A stretch of 64,000 bases of DNA from Mya arenaria. Its lineage: Eukaryota; Mollusca; Bivalvia; Myida; Myidae. The position numbers and the translations under genes were made by a program. Under the pieces are notes generated by a model that saw only the letters and a list, made by a program, of their open reading frames with translations, made no database searches and had not been told where the DNA came from. The stretch spans positions 61,866,738 to 61,930,737 of the forward strand of contig NC_069135.1 of the NCBI RefSeq assembly GCF_026914265.1, written 5' to 3'. Of the stretch, positions 10,415 through 22,302 are shown piece by piece (the first letter of the stretch is position 1; each line of letters opens with the position of its first letter).

Positions 10415-13262
10415 TAAACGTTGTCACAGGCCTCGACGGTACCTTATGAAAAAGAATATATTCAAAATGATGATCCAGATTTTGCAAATGAACAACTTTA
10501 ACTTGACAATCTTTATTATAAATGAATTTGTGCAGTCTTCTCAAAGTCAAAATATAAAAGATTCAGATGAAAGGTCAATTTTATGTTTGATAAATAATGA
10601 TGATTTTGATTGTGAAATGAACAAGAGTCTGATAGTGGACATGATGTTTCTGAGACTAATTTCAACGATGATTTATTACTTTGTAAAATAATTATGATGG
10701 TACTCTGAGAACTGAAGATGTCAAGGAGATTCAAAATGTAAACAAACTGCAGTGTGCATACTACTATCATTTGAATGTTACTGAATAACGGTTCGGATCA
10801 CCTGTTTTCATAAAGTAAAATACTATTTGATTTTTTATTTGCTATCATTATTGTCTTTGAAGGTGCTGAACCATGTTGCCAAGATGTGCACTACCACTAC
10901 TCATGGGATTTTGCCCAGCAAGTCCACTATCCACATCATGCCAACAAGTTGGGCCGATATATTTCGCCACCCCACAGAAGTGTCATGTGTTTCGCATGTG
11001 TGCCTTAGGTTCAGCTATGTTTTTATGGTAAGATGTCACTCTGAATTAAACATGGAGTAACAGAATAAGACAGATCTTATACAATAATGATGTACCTGTA
11101 AAAATTGTCTTTCCAAGTCAGAATTAATTTTTTAGGTTAGATTTTTTATGTTGTCAGCTTTGTATTCCTGTTCAAAAACTTTTACCTTGGCCATACTTAG
11201 AAATCCTTTTAAAAGATTCAACGTAAACAAGTTAAACACTTTTGATCTTAGCTTGGATTTTAAAAATGAATTTTAATTAGAAATAAAGATCTGTAAAAGT
11301 AATACAGCTATCTGTTAGTGTCATTTTGGGTTGTCTACATTATCTTCTTGCTGACTATTTCAGTACAATTTTATTATTATTTGTGAAATCAATTAAAGGG
11401 GCTATACACCATATGATGAAATAGCGGGAAAAAAAGAAGAAAATTGTCGAAAACTGACATAAACTTGGTATCAATGAGTACAATGCATTGAAACTAACTA
11501 CATGTAACTGAAGTACCACATAGTTTACAATTATATATTTGCAGTTTTTTCGTATTGTACCATTAAAAAAGATTACTAGGTATGTATACCTAGTAGAATT
11601 CATTTGTATGCGTGATTGGCTTGTCGATGTTATCACCTGATATTACCAAGTTAGGTATATAGCTTAGATATTCCAAAGGTTTAGAGTAAGCCTTCGTAGC
11701 ACAGTAGATACAACATTGGACTGCAATTTTGGTGAATCCGGATCGAACATTTACATTTTGGTATTTTTTTTACAATTATGATATCAAAGAGTAAAACATT
11801 TTATTAAATAATTGTCCTGAGATTTGTTACAGAAAAAAACTGTTTTTGGTGCCAATCTGGTGTATAGTCCCTTTAACAATAGTTAACATTTATTTGTACA
11901 GGAAAGTAGACATTTTATCTGGTGGACGAGGCCGAATTGCCGGGGAAAGGAAGTGACAGTGTCGTGAGCCTGGCCCACCACTACTTTCAGCACTATGGTG
12001 TCGGTGAAAAACATGCTGAGGTATTTAATGCTTCACCCATTTAAATTATCTATAGAATTTTAATGGATTAAAGGTTCTAACAGCTTATGCAAACTTTATC
12101 CTTATTGCTGAGAAGAGATTATGAGAATCAATAGTGAATATAAAAGATGATGAAACTTACATATTTTACACCATGAAACACATTCTTACTCAGATTTTTT
12201 TTTCCATTTCACATTCGATGATTGATAACGATTGGATATTTGGATTCAACCATGGCTTATGAAATATGTCCATCAATATAACATTGCTTTCTTCATGTAC
12301 TGCATATAGCTTAAAAAAGAAAAAAAATGTATTAAATTTTCCAGGTTTATTTCGATAATGCTGTCGGCCAAAACAAGAACAATGCTGTGCTTTGGTATGC
12401 CATGTGACCTGTAATGACAGGTAAGTTTTCTTATCTGTTAATAATTGTTTGTCTGATTTTTTAGGACAAATGCACTGTCTTTTGAAATCAATCACATCAT
12501 TGATATCTGCGATTGGTGCTTTAATTTTAAAGGATGCAGAACTGGATGAAGTTAAAGTGTAGTTGGCAGTAATTTGATATGAGGAATATGTTAACTAAAT
12601 AAACATATGTTAACACTCCATTATTGTAAGATTTATATGTCTTGAAAACTTTATTATACCCTAGTTAAAATCATTTGCTTAGTTATATTTTTTGTGAATA
12701 TAGATAAGTTTTATTTACACTAAACAGATCTTCCAACAATTTTCAGGATTGCATGAGAGTGTAACACTAAACACTATGTTGGCTGGGCACACCAAATTTG
12801 CTCCTGACTGTCACTTCGGCAACTGGAAGGTCCAGTGGCGATGTTGTAATGCCGAGAATCTTCAAGAAATTGCCCACACTGTTTTCACCTCTTCAAAGTC
12901 CGGCCACAACATCCCACACTTGGTTTATGACCCTCAACAGCCAATCACAGTTCACAGTTGGAAATCATTCCTAGATACATATTTCAAAACTCTAAAGAAT
13001 ATCACCAAATACCACCATTTCTATGTATCAAAACATAAACCAGGAGTTTAGTATGCAAAGAGTTTGTAGATTCCTCAGAAATTGAAGTTATTCTTTTGAG
13101 GATGAGTCCAGAATGTGGTGTTTTGCCTGAAATAAAGCACGCAACGTGCCTAGATGCTGAACGTCAATCGTACCTTCAATATTCTTTTGGTCCATTCTTT
13201 AGATCTGAGTCATCAAGATCTGCAGTATGCCCTAAACCAACTCTGTGTAAAGTCGAAGTTTA
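10415..13262 (+). pseudogene. Broken transposase copy in inverted element
   Basis: Remnants of all five exons lie in order on the plus strand. The exon 1 start has a small deletion that removes the ATG, then frameshifts around 10440-10690 and a ~1-kb internal deletion near 10745. Exon 2 is at about 10862-11012 and has a 3-base loss. Exon 3 is at about 11900-12019 and exon 4 at about 12344-12420, still with the GQNKN stretch. Exon 5 begins near 12747; it is readable to about 13050 (MLAGHTKFAPDCHFG with Ile to Asn next) and then interrupted. Over the 91 comparable residues of exon 5 I count 11 differences. It cannot make a full transposase. Confidence 0.85.
11394..11876. mobile_element. MITE-like element in intron 2 of the broken copy
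   Basis: The ends are inverted: TTAAAGGGGCTATACACCAT on the left and ATCTGGTGTATAGTCCCTTTAA on the right. Both ends carry TTAA, consistent with a TTAA target site. The intact transposon copy keeps only one of these ends (7073-7095) in its intron 2, so this insertion is complete only in the inverted copy. No coding capacity is visible. Confidence 0.45.
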
Positions 13263-13675
13263 CTCATTTGTTGGTGAAATGTCGATTGTAGATCAAATGT
13301 TTGTGGCAAATATGAAAGAAATGAGTAAAAAATGGCATTATCACATGTAACCATAGCAACAGGCTGTTGTTTTATGTAGTTCTTTTATGTCATTTTGTAC
13401 ATATAATGAACAATGTGTACTCTTTGTGTCTATGAATTAGTTTATGTGTTAGCTATAACAGACAGTTAAGTTAGTATTTCGGCATGGACACTGCATTTAA
13501 AATAAGAACATTTTTAGTGGACATTGTTTTCAAACTGGCTTACCAATGTGTAACAGAATGATCCATATCTTTTGATTTCTTTGTACAAAAATGACTAGAA
13601 ACTTTAGTTTTTATACCTAAGATACTTGGTATCATTTACATGCCAATAACTTAAAACGCATTGATACTGTGCCCC

Positions 13676-13842
13676 CTAGGGTTATACCGTATACTTCTGT
13701 AACTATCATTGCCTACTATTGTAAAACCGTATACTTCTCTGGTTGAAGCTGCCATCAATGGTTACACCGCCTACTTCTCTGAATGCTACTGTCCCCTACG
13801 GTTACGTTTTAGAGTGACATTGCCCCCTATGGTTGCTCATTT
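13676..13842 (-). repeat. Inverted copy of minisatellite flank 3204-3380
   Basis: This block is the exact reverse complement of ~177 bases of the minisatellite at the left border of the first transposon (ending about 35 bp from its TIR). I found no mismatch by eye. The same block occurs a third time in the sister duplication at about 19798-19975. Confidence 0.85.
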
Positions 13843-14285
13843 TGGGAAAAAGACTTTAGACATCTTGGGGAAACTTGCATTGGGAGAAATGTCCAAATTG
13901 GGAAATTTTACAGTCAAAGAACAAGCTTCCTTACAGTCTCCTGCGAATGTGGAAATTATTAAATATTAGTTTCTTTTCCCTTTTAAATGAACTGAAAGGG
14001 CTGAAATATCAAACCTTGGGGTGAACATATCTATTGCAATAAATCATGGCAGATAATAATTCACATGACCTCTGAATGTGACGAAATTCAATGGTTTCTG
14101 AATTCTGATAAGTATCTCCAAAACTTTACATTACATGATTTCTTTAGGATTTTGAATAAACCAGTAAAGGTAAAAAGACGTTCATAACATATAAAAAATA
14201 AATAAAATGATTTTGATATTTTTTGGCAGATTGGAAAAAAATATATTCAGTACACAGTTTTACCTTTGTGGGCAAAAATATACGG
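13843..14285. repeat. ~430-bp unique unit between minisatellites, copy 1
   Basis: A non-repetitive stretch flanked on both sides by the ~39-bp minisatellite. A clearly related stretch lies at 61110-61595, again between minisatellite arrays. Shared landmarks include ATATCTATTGCAATAAATC, GACAGATAATA-like and GTAAAGGTAAAAAGAC. The 86-aa frame crossing its start is not conserved in the other copy, so I do not call a gene. Confidence 0.7.
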
Positions 14286-16546
14286 GGTAACCCTAGGCAG
14301 TAATATCAGTCAGAGAATAACTGTTTAACCATAGGGGGCAGTATCAGTCAGAGAAGAGTACCGTTTAGTCATAAGGGTCAGTATCAGTCAGAGAATAGTA
14401 ATGTTTAGCCATATGGGGCAGTTCCAGTCAGAGAAGTGTACATATGTTGTTATCATAAAAATTGCATCCCATGATACAGATTATGTAAAAATTCTGTTAA
14501 GATAACAATCTGATACAAAAAATAACAAAAAGGCGCTGATATGTTTATAATAATAGACCTTATATAAATCATAATGTCTTACCGAAACTGCCGCCTATGC
14601 TAGCAATAAAATAATGCAGAAATATTCTGATCGTATTTTTACTAAAAATATGGAACAATCTCTTAACAGTATCAACTAGAGAAGTATACGGTGTTACAAT
14701 TGTGGACAGCATCAGTCAGTGAAGTAAACGGTGTAACCATAGGGGCAGTTCCAGTCAGAGAAGTGTACATATGTTGTAATAAAAAAATGCATCCCATTAC
14801 ACAGACTATGTAAAAATACAGTAATGATAACAATATCATACAAAACAAATAACAAAAAGGCGCTGATATATTTATAATAATAGACCTTATATAATTAACA
14901 CTGTCTTACCGAAACTGCCGTCAATGCTAGCAATAAAATAATGCAGAGATATTCTCATCATAATTATACTAAATATATGGAACAATCTCTTAACAGTATC
15001 AGTCAGAGAAGTATACCGGGTTACCATAGGGGGCAGTATTAGTCAGAGAAGTATACTGTGTAACAATTGTGGGCAGCATCAGTCAGAGAAGGATACAGTG
15101 TAACCATAGGGGGAAGTATCAGTCAGAGGAATATCCGGTGTTACCATAGGGGGCACTATCATTCATAGAAGTATACGGTGTAACCAATGTGGGCAGTATT
15201 AGTCAGAGAAGTATACAGTGTAACCACAGGGGACAGTATCAGTCAGATAAGTATACGATGTAACCATTGTGGGAAGTAGTAGGCAGAGAAGTAGAGGGTC
15301 GAACCATTCTGGCAGTATCAGTCAGAGAGGTTGACGATGTAACTATAGGAGCAGTATCAATCAGAGAAGTATACAGTGTTACCATAGGAGGCAGTATCAG
15401 TCAGAAAAGTATATGGTAACCATAGGGTGCTCTATCTGCCAGAGAAATATATGTTATTACCATTTGGGCAGTATCTGTCGGAGAAGTATACGGTGTTTCT
15501 TTTAGGGGCAGTGTCTTTCAGAGAAGTATACCGTGTAACCATTGGGTGCAGTTTCTGTCGGAGAAGTATACAGTGATACCATTGGGGCAGTATTAGTCAG
15601 AGAAGTATACAGTGTAACATTAGGGACAGTATCAGTAAGAGATATACACGGTATAACCATATGGGCAATATCAGTCAGGGAGGTATTCGGTGTAACCATT
15701 GGGGCAATATCTGTCAGAGAAGTAATCGGTGTTACCATTGGGGCAGTATCAGTCAGAGAAGTATACAGTGTTACCATAGTGGCAGTATAAGGTGTAACCG
15801 TTGGAGACAGTTTCAGTCAGAGAAGTATACAGTGTTACCATTGAGGACAGTATCAGTCAGAGAAGTATACGGTATTACCATTGGGGGAGTTTCAGTAAGA
15901 GAAGTATAATGAAGTAACCATTGAGGGCAGTATCAGACAGAGAAGTAGACGGTGTAACCATTGGGAGCAGTATCAGTCAGAGAAGTATAAGGAAGTAACC
16001 ATTGGAGCAGTATCATTCAGAGAAGTATACGGTGAAACCATTGGGGCAGTATCAGTAAGAGAAGTATACCATTGAGGGCAGTGTCAAACAGAGAAGTAAA
16101 CGGTGTATCCATTGGGGGTAGTATTAGTAAGAGAAGTATAATGAAGTAACCATTGAGGGCAGTATCAGTAGGAGAAGTATAATGAAGTAACCATTGAGGG
16201 CAGTATCAGTAAGAGAAATATAATGAAGTAACCATTGGGAAAAGTATCAGTCAGAGAAGCAGACGGTGTAACCATAGGGGACAGTATCAGTCAGACGTAT
16301 AATGAAGTAACCATTGAGGGCAGTATCAGTCAGAGAAGTATACGGTTTAATCATAGGAGACATTATCAGTCAGACAAGTATAATGAAGTAACCATTGAAG
16401 GCAGTATCAGTCAGAGAAGTATACGGTGTAACCATAGGGGACAGTATCAGTAAGAGAAGAATAATGAAGTACCCAACGAGGGAAGTATCAGTCAGAGAAG
16501 TAGACGGTGTAACCAATGGGGTAGTATCAGTAAGAGAAGTATAACA
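14286..16546. repeat. ~39-bp minisatellite array with two ~230-bp spacer units
   Basis: Units of CAGTATCAGTCAGAGAAGTA type run from 14290 to 14440, 14672 to 14767 and 15000 to 16546. Two direct copies of a ~230-bp AT-rich spacer (14441-14672 and 14768-15000, ~327 bp apart) interrupt the array; they share CAAAAAGGCGCTGATAT and TATGGAACAATCTCTTAACA. A diverged third copy of the spacer lies at 20006-20230. Open frames in this region (such as 15542-15790 and 16235-16453) merely read the units and are not genes. Confidence 0.8.
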
Positions 16547-19260
16547 AGAGATGTTTGTCAAACATTATGCCCCCCCCCCTCCCCTGAGCGCCATGTTGTC
16601 AGGATTATATGGGCAATTTAATAAAAGATGCATTGACCGAAATGACAGCTGATTTGTCATTTACATTGGATGATGTTGAGGCAGTTTTAAGATTATGACC
16701 ATTCAAAGTTTGAGGATAGAGTGTGTTATGACCATTACCTTTGACTCTATGACCTCAAAATCCATAGGAGTCATCAACTGGTCACCAAAAATCTAAATGT
16801 CAAGTTTGAGGGCCATGCACCAGACATTAACAAGCTATCACACAAACAAGCTTTTTTCGTTCAAGGTCACTGTAACCGTGACCTTTGACCAGATGATCCC
16901 TTAAATCATAAGGGATAATCTACAGGTCAGACACATCACCAAGTCAAGTTTGAGGGCCACGGTCGCAGGCATTGTCGAATTATCACTTGAAACATTTTCT
17001 CATTCAAGGTCACTGTGAACTTGACCTTTGACCAAATTACTCCTAAAATCAATAAGTGTCATCACCTGGTCAGGCCCAACTTCAATGTCAAGTTTGATGA
17101 TCATAGGTTCAGGCATTGTTGAGATATCACTGGGAAAAAAATTGTTACTAGTAACTTTTTGTGTTAAAGAATACTGTGACCTTGACCTTGGACTGATGAC
17201 CCCCAAAGTCAAGAGGGGTCATTTACTGGTCAGGCCAAACCTTCATGTCAACTTTGATAACAATACGTCCAGGAATTGTCAAGTTTGCTTTCAAGGTCAT
17301 TGTGACCTTGACCCCTAAAATCAATAGGGGTCATCTCCTGGTCATGCCCATCCTACAAATCAAGTTTGAGGGCCATGGGTGCAGGCGTTGTTGAGTTATC
17401 ACTCGGACAACCTTTTATCGTTCAAAGTCACTGTGACCTTGACCTTTGGCCCAATGACCCCTCAAATCAATAGGGGCCATCTACTGGTCAGGCCCAACCT
17501 CCGAGTCAAGTTTGATGGCCATGGGTGCAGGCATTGTCGAGTTATCACACAGAAAACCTTTTACCATTAAAGGTCACTGTGACCTTGACCTTTGGCCCAA
17601 TGACCCCCAAAAACAATATGGGTCATCTACTGGTCAGGCCCAATCTCCAAGTCAAGTTTGAGGGCCATGGGTGCAGGCATTGTTGAGTTATCACTCGGAC
17701 AACCTTTTACGATTCAAGGTACATGTGACCTTGACCTTTGGCCCAATGACTCCCCAAAACATAAGGGTCACCTACTGGTCAGGCCCAATCTCCAATTCAA
17801 GTTTGAAGGCCATGAGTGCAGGCATTGTTGAGTTATCACTCGGACAACCTTTTACCATTAAAGGTGACTGTGACCTTGACCTTTGGCCCGATGACCCGCC
17901 AAAACAATAGGGGTCTTCTACTGGTCAGGCCAAACCTCCAATTCAATTATGAGGGCCATGGGTGCAGGCATTGTCGAGTTATCACTCGTACAACCTTTTA
18001 CCATTCAGGGTCACTGTGACCTAAACCTTTGACCCGATGAGCCCCAAAAACAATAGGGGTCAAATACTGGTCAAGCCCAACCTACAAGTCAAGTTCGAGG
18101 GCCATGGGTGCAGGCATTGTTGAGTTATCACTCGGACAACCTTTTATCGTTCAAAGTAACTGGGACCTTGACCTTTGGCCCAATGACCCCTCAAATCAAA
18201 ACGGGCCATCTACTGGTCAGGCCCAACCTCCGAGTCAAGTTTGATGGCCATGGGTGCAGGCATTGTCGAGTTATCACACAAAAAACCTTATACCAATCAA
18301 GGTCACTGTGACCTTGACCTTTGGCCCAATGACCCCCCAAAACATAAGGGGTCATCTACTGGTCAGGCCCAATCTCCAAGTCAAGTTTGATGACCATAGG
18401 TCTAGGCATTGTAGAGTTATCACTCGGACAACCTTTTACCATTCAAGGTCACTGTGACCTTGACCTTTGGCCCGATGACCCCTAAAAACAATAGGGGTCA
18501 GATACTGGTCAGGCTCAACCTCCAATTCAATTATGAGGGCCATGGGTGCAGGCATTGTCGAGTTATCAATCGGACAACCTTTTACCATTTAAGGTCACTG
18601 TGACCTTGACCTTTGACCCGATGAGCCCAAAACAACAATAGGGGTCATCTATTGGTCAGGCCCAACATCCAAGTCAATTTGAGGGTCATGGGTGCAGGCA
18701 TTGTTGAGTTATCACTCGGAAAATCTTTTACCATTCAAGGTCATTGTGACCTTGACCTTTGACCCGATGAGCCCCAAAACGATAGGGGTCAGCTACTGGT
18801 CAGGCCCAACCTACAAGTCAAGTTTGAAGGACATGGGTGCATGCATTGTCGAGTTATTACTCTGACAACCTTTTACCATTCAAGGTCACTGTGACCTTGA
18901 CCTTTGGCCTGATGACCCCCCAAAACAATAGGAGTCATCTACTGTTCAGGTCCAACTTCCCTATCAAGTTTGATGACCATAGGTCTAGGCATTGTTGAGT
19001 TATCACTCGGACAAGCTTTACAATTGTTTTACCATTAAATGTCACTGTGACCTTGACCTTTAGCCCGATGACTCCCCAAATCAATAGGGGTCATCTACTC
19101 GTCAGGCCCAACCTTCATGTGAAGTTTGATGACCATACGTCAAGGAATTGTTGAGTTATCACTCGGACAAGCTTTGGTCTACCGACCGACCGACTGACCG
19201 ACATACCGACATGCCTGTGCAAAGCAATATACCCCTCTTCTTCGAAGGGGGGCATAATTA
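16544..19260 (+). mobile_element. 146-bp satellite element, copy 2 (complete)
   Basis: It starts CAAGAGATGTTTGTCAAAC, then ATTATGCCCCCC, and ends GAAGGGGGGCATAAT, giving terminal inverted repeats of ~12 bp. Inside are ~16-17 satellite monomers of ~146 bp, preceded by ~100 bp of non-tandem lead. The monomers match those of copy 1 one by one, so the two copies share a duplication, not two independent expansions. It sits inside the 39-bp minisatellite. No transposase is encoded. Confidence 0.75.
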
Positions 19261-20005
19261 AGTAACCATTGAGGACTGTATCATTCAGAGAAGTATACGG
19301 TGTAACCATTGGGGCAGTTAAAGTCAGTGGAGTATAATGAAGTAACCATTGAGGGCAGAATCAGTCAGAGAAATATACTGTGTAACCATTGGGTCAGTAT
19401 CAGTCAGAGAAGTATACAGTGTTACCATAGTGGAAGTAAAAGGTGTAACCGTTGGAGACAGTTTCAGTCAGAGAAGTATACGGTGTAACCTTTGGGACAG
19501 TATCATTCAGATATGTATACAGTGTAGCTATGGGGGCAGTATCAGGCAGGGAAGTATTATGACAGTGCAACCATATGAGGCAGGTTCAGCTAAAGAAGTA
19601 AACGGTGTTACCATTGGGGCAGTATCAGTCAGAGAAGTATACGGTGTAACCATTGTGGGCAATATCAGTAAGAGAAGTATACGGTGTTACTATAGGGGGC
19701 AGTATCAGTCAGTTAATATCCGAATACGGTGTACCCGGTTACCATAGTCAGCTAGAGAAGTATAATGTGGACATATTAGGTAGAGATATATAATGGTGCA
19801 ACCATAGGGGGCAATGTCACTCTAAAACGTAACCGTAGGGGACAGTAGCATTCAGAGAAGTAGGCGGTGTAACCATTGATGGCAGCTTCAACCAGAGAAG
19901 TATACGGTTTTACAATAGTAGGCAATGATAGTTACAGAAGTATACGGTATAACCCTAGGGGGCACAGTATCAGACAGAGAAGTGTACAGTGAGGTTTTAA
20001 TATAT
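16595..20005 (+). repeat. Segmental duplication, right copy
   Basis: Direct-orientation duplicate of 1-3413, including the satellite element and the minisatellite at 19261-20005. Beyond 20005 this copy runs into AT-rich DNA related to the ~230-bp spacer, whereas the left copy is interrupted by the transposon. It therefore shows the pre-insertion state of that site. Confidence 0.9.
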
Positions 20006-20495
20006 ATATGTTTGTGATTTGTTATCTTATAGAAATTGCATACTAGTTATGATTACAAAAGGATACCCAAAAAACTGCTGATATATTTAAAATAATAGAT
20101 ATAATGTATTAAATACTCTCTGTCTGATACTTACGCCTATGTTAGCACTGCTACAATAAAAAACCTTCTTATCATAATAGATATCAATAAATATATATAT
20201 ATATAAAACAATCACTGACTGATATTATCACCAGGTGACTCATATATCTTTTAAAACGCACTAACACTAACACATACTCGCATTCACAGACACAACATAC
20301 CTTTAAACATATTCACTCACGAAAAAAATCACACAAACACACATTCGTACATGCATTTAAGTCACACACACATGCACGCAAACACACACACACACACACA
20401 CATGCTCCCAATTGTGAAATAACTTATGTTAAGGGAACTGATATAATATATATAATCCCAATTTATTGGGCCAGTGAAATAGGAAACAACATGTT
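20006..20495. repeat. Diverged ~230-bp spacer unit and CA-rich tract
   Basis: Positions 20006-20230 are a diverged third copy of the AT-rich spacer seen at 14441 and 14768 (shared GCTGATAT, TTTAAAATAATAGA and AAACAATC words). A short AT run lies near 20192-20206, and an (AC)n-rich tract occupies about 20270-20405. No gene is seen. Confidence 0.6.
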
Positions 20496-20650
20496 TTATA
20501 TTATTTCAAAATATATTGAATTACACTTAACCTTGAGTAAGGATAATAAAGCAATAAAGTAACATGGTGTTAAATGAAACAAAAATTTAACGTGAAATCT
20601 AACTGATATCGTAAAACCTAACTGTGATATAACTGCTTTGTGTTGCTTAC

Positions 20651-21579
20651 TTGGCCGCTGAGGTTGTTTTTGCTGGTCTGCCATATCTGACGCCACCTGG
20701 TCAACTCTGCCAATTGCTGTGTTTGATGACAACAGCTGTTCCGTTGCTGGGTCCCTACTGAATTTGGAGTGTGGAACTTTACCCCTTCTCCTGATATCCT
20801 CAAGTGATGACTGAAGACCGACTAACTCCTTGATCGCCCTTGTTCTAGATATGAACAGCTGGTTGTTGTTGACCTCCTTAGCTTGTAGATCGGCCGTGAG
20901 CTTCTCAGTGGCAGTTTTCAAGTCTTGACAGTTTGCTTTCATTTCATTTAGAAGCGTCTCGGATTCCCGTTTCGTCCGATCAATTTCTTCCAATAACTCT
21001 TTCTCCCTCTTATCCAATAACTGGTTGATCTCATGTCTGAATTTTCGAAGATCATTGATATTGGTAAGACTTTCCTCGTCAACTGATTTCAAGCTCGACT
21101 GTATGTACGATGAATAGTTCTCAATGTCACTGACCATCTGCACTAGACCTGTTTTCAGACTTTTGTATTCTGCACTCTCTTTGTATTGTTTTGCCAATTG
21201 AGAAATCTTCTTTACTTTACAGGACTGATGTTCTTCATTATCAACTACGCAGTCACCACACAGAAGTGCCTCATGGTTGAGACAGTAGTATTTTATGAAC
21301 TCTTTAACATGGCGCTGACATGTTTCTGTAAACTCATCTTCCTCTGTATCGGTGCGGAATGAAGAAGGCATACCGCTCTTGTCATGGAGGGCGTGGCTCT
21401 TTGTCAACTTCATGTTCCTGTGTACTCGGGCACATGTTGAACACAGGAACTCCTTGCAGACAGGACAGAAGGCTTCGGGAAGTATGCTCTTCCCATCTTC
21501 AGCACATGGCTGACAATAAGTGCGGTCATGGAAGGATCCTTTAGCCTCGGGTGCGATTCTCCCTGGAACTGCATCCATC
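20651..21579 (-). CDS. TRIM-family exon: two B-boxes and coiled coil
   Basis: The exon is bordered by an AG acceptor (21581-21580) just before the ATG at 21578 and a GTAAGC donor at 20650, giving 309 codons plus one base. Residues 22-62 form a B-box1-like zinc site (C22, C25, C38, C41, C46, C49, H53, H62). Residues 87-120 form a B-box2 (C87, H90, C99, H102, C107, C110, H117). Residues ~125-290 are a Glu/Lys/Leu-rich coiled coil. There is no RING finger, so ligase activity is doubtful. Molluscs have many such B-box/coiled-coil proteins, often ending in an NHL propeller. The following exon is not seen downstream to position 1. Reading past the donor to the stop at 20496 gives a hydrophobic tail that is probably intron. 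Confidence 0.8.
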
Positions 21580-22302
21580 CTGTGTTTAAAAACATATATA
21601 TTTGGCTTATCAAGTTCTTATCAAGGTATAATAATAATCCTTATTCGTTTTATGGTCAAAACAATTATTAAATCGGAACCACTTGCGGGTGCTTTGACGT
21701 TCCAACCGCCGTCCCAATACCATTACTTACCTACCACTATACCATCAAAGCGACCATCTTTCAAACACAGAAACAATAATATTTTCATTTCAGACTGAAA
21801 GTGTTTAAAATGTTTTAAGACGATCCAATACCCAAAATAGTTCGGAGCCTATTTATTCATTTCTGGTGAAGCCGGGCTGCACGTTCTTATTTCTGACCCC
21901 AAGTTCAGGTAGATATATAGATATAGATAGATGCCAATAGTCTTTATTAGATTTTGGTGTTGACCACATATAAACATAACAATGTCCACTGATATAAAAG
22001 TATCTTCGACTACCAACTATTATGGCTGCCCCAAGTGCGCATTTACCAACTTTAAATCCAGGCACCGCCCCTCAGAAACACAAACATTATTTTATACTTA
22101 CGTTTGTTGACTGTTGAAAGCAAGTCCTTTTTGATATTTACTCAAATATCTTAAGTGCACATCTCATTGCTTTATAATGTGGTTGTCGCCAATGATTTTG
22201 ATAGTTGCTGTTTGGAGAGAGAGAGAGTCAACGTATTTCAAATGACTTCTAAAACGAAAGTAGTAATAAACTTCCTTGATAAGAAATAAGGGAGATTATC
22301 AT
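21580..22302. other. Upstream intron of TRIM exon, no gene seen
   Basis: This presumably holds the intron before the TRIM exon, because an acceptor precedes the ATG. A 5' UTR exon could lie here, but I cannot place it. A short GA run occurs near 22217-22226. No open frame resembles a known protein. Confidence 0.4.

Larger units (their letters stand above)
9826..13665 (+). mobile_element. Inverted, truncated second copy of the transposon
   Basis: The sequence matches the reverse complement of the 4.58-9.69 kb part of the first transposon, with mirror axis near 9757. It has lost the outer ~135 bp on the inner side including the TIR, ~1 kb of exon 1 (equivalent of about 7760-8735), ~0.7 kb across the 3' end of the gene (about 4990-5680), and the distal ~1.2 kb with the other TIR. 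All introns are still present, so it is a DNA-level copy, not a retrocopy. The one exon I compared base by base (exon 3) has 8 differences in 119 positions. Confidence 0.85.

Noticed and set aside
13709..13969. 86-aa frame overlapping the inverted flank
   Set aside because: It starts in minisatellite, ends in the 430-bp unit, and is not preserved in the second copy of that unit.
20496..20650. Hydrophobic C-terminal tail of the TRIM frame
   Set aside because: A good GTAAGC donor at 20650 precedes it and its phase fits an NHL-type exon, so the tail is probably intron read-through.
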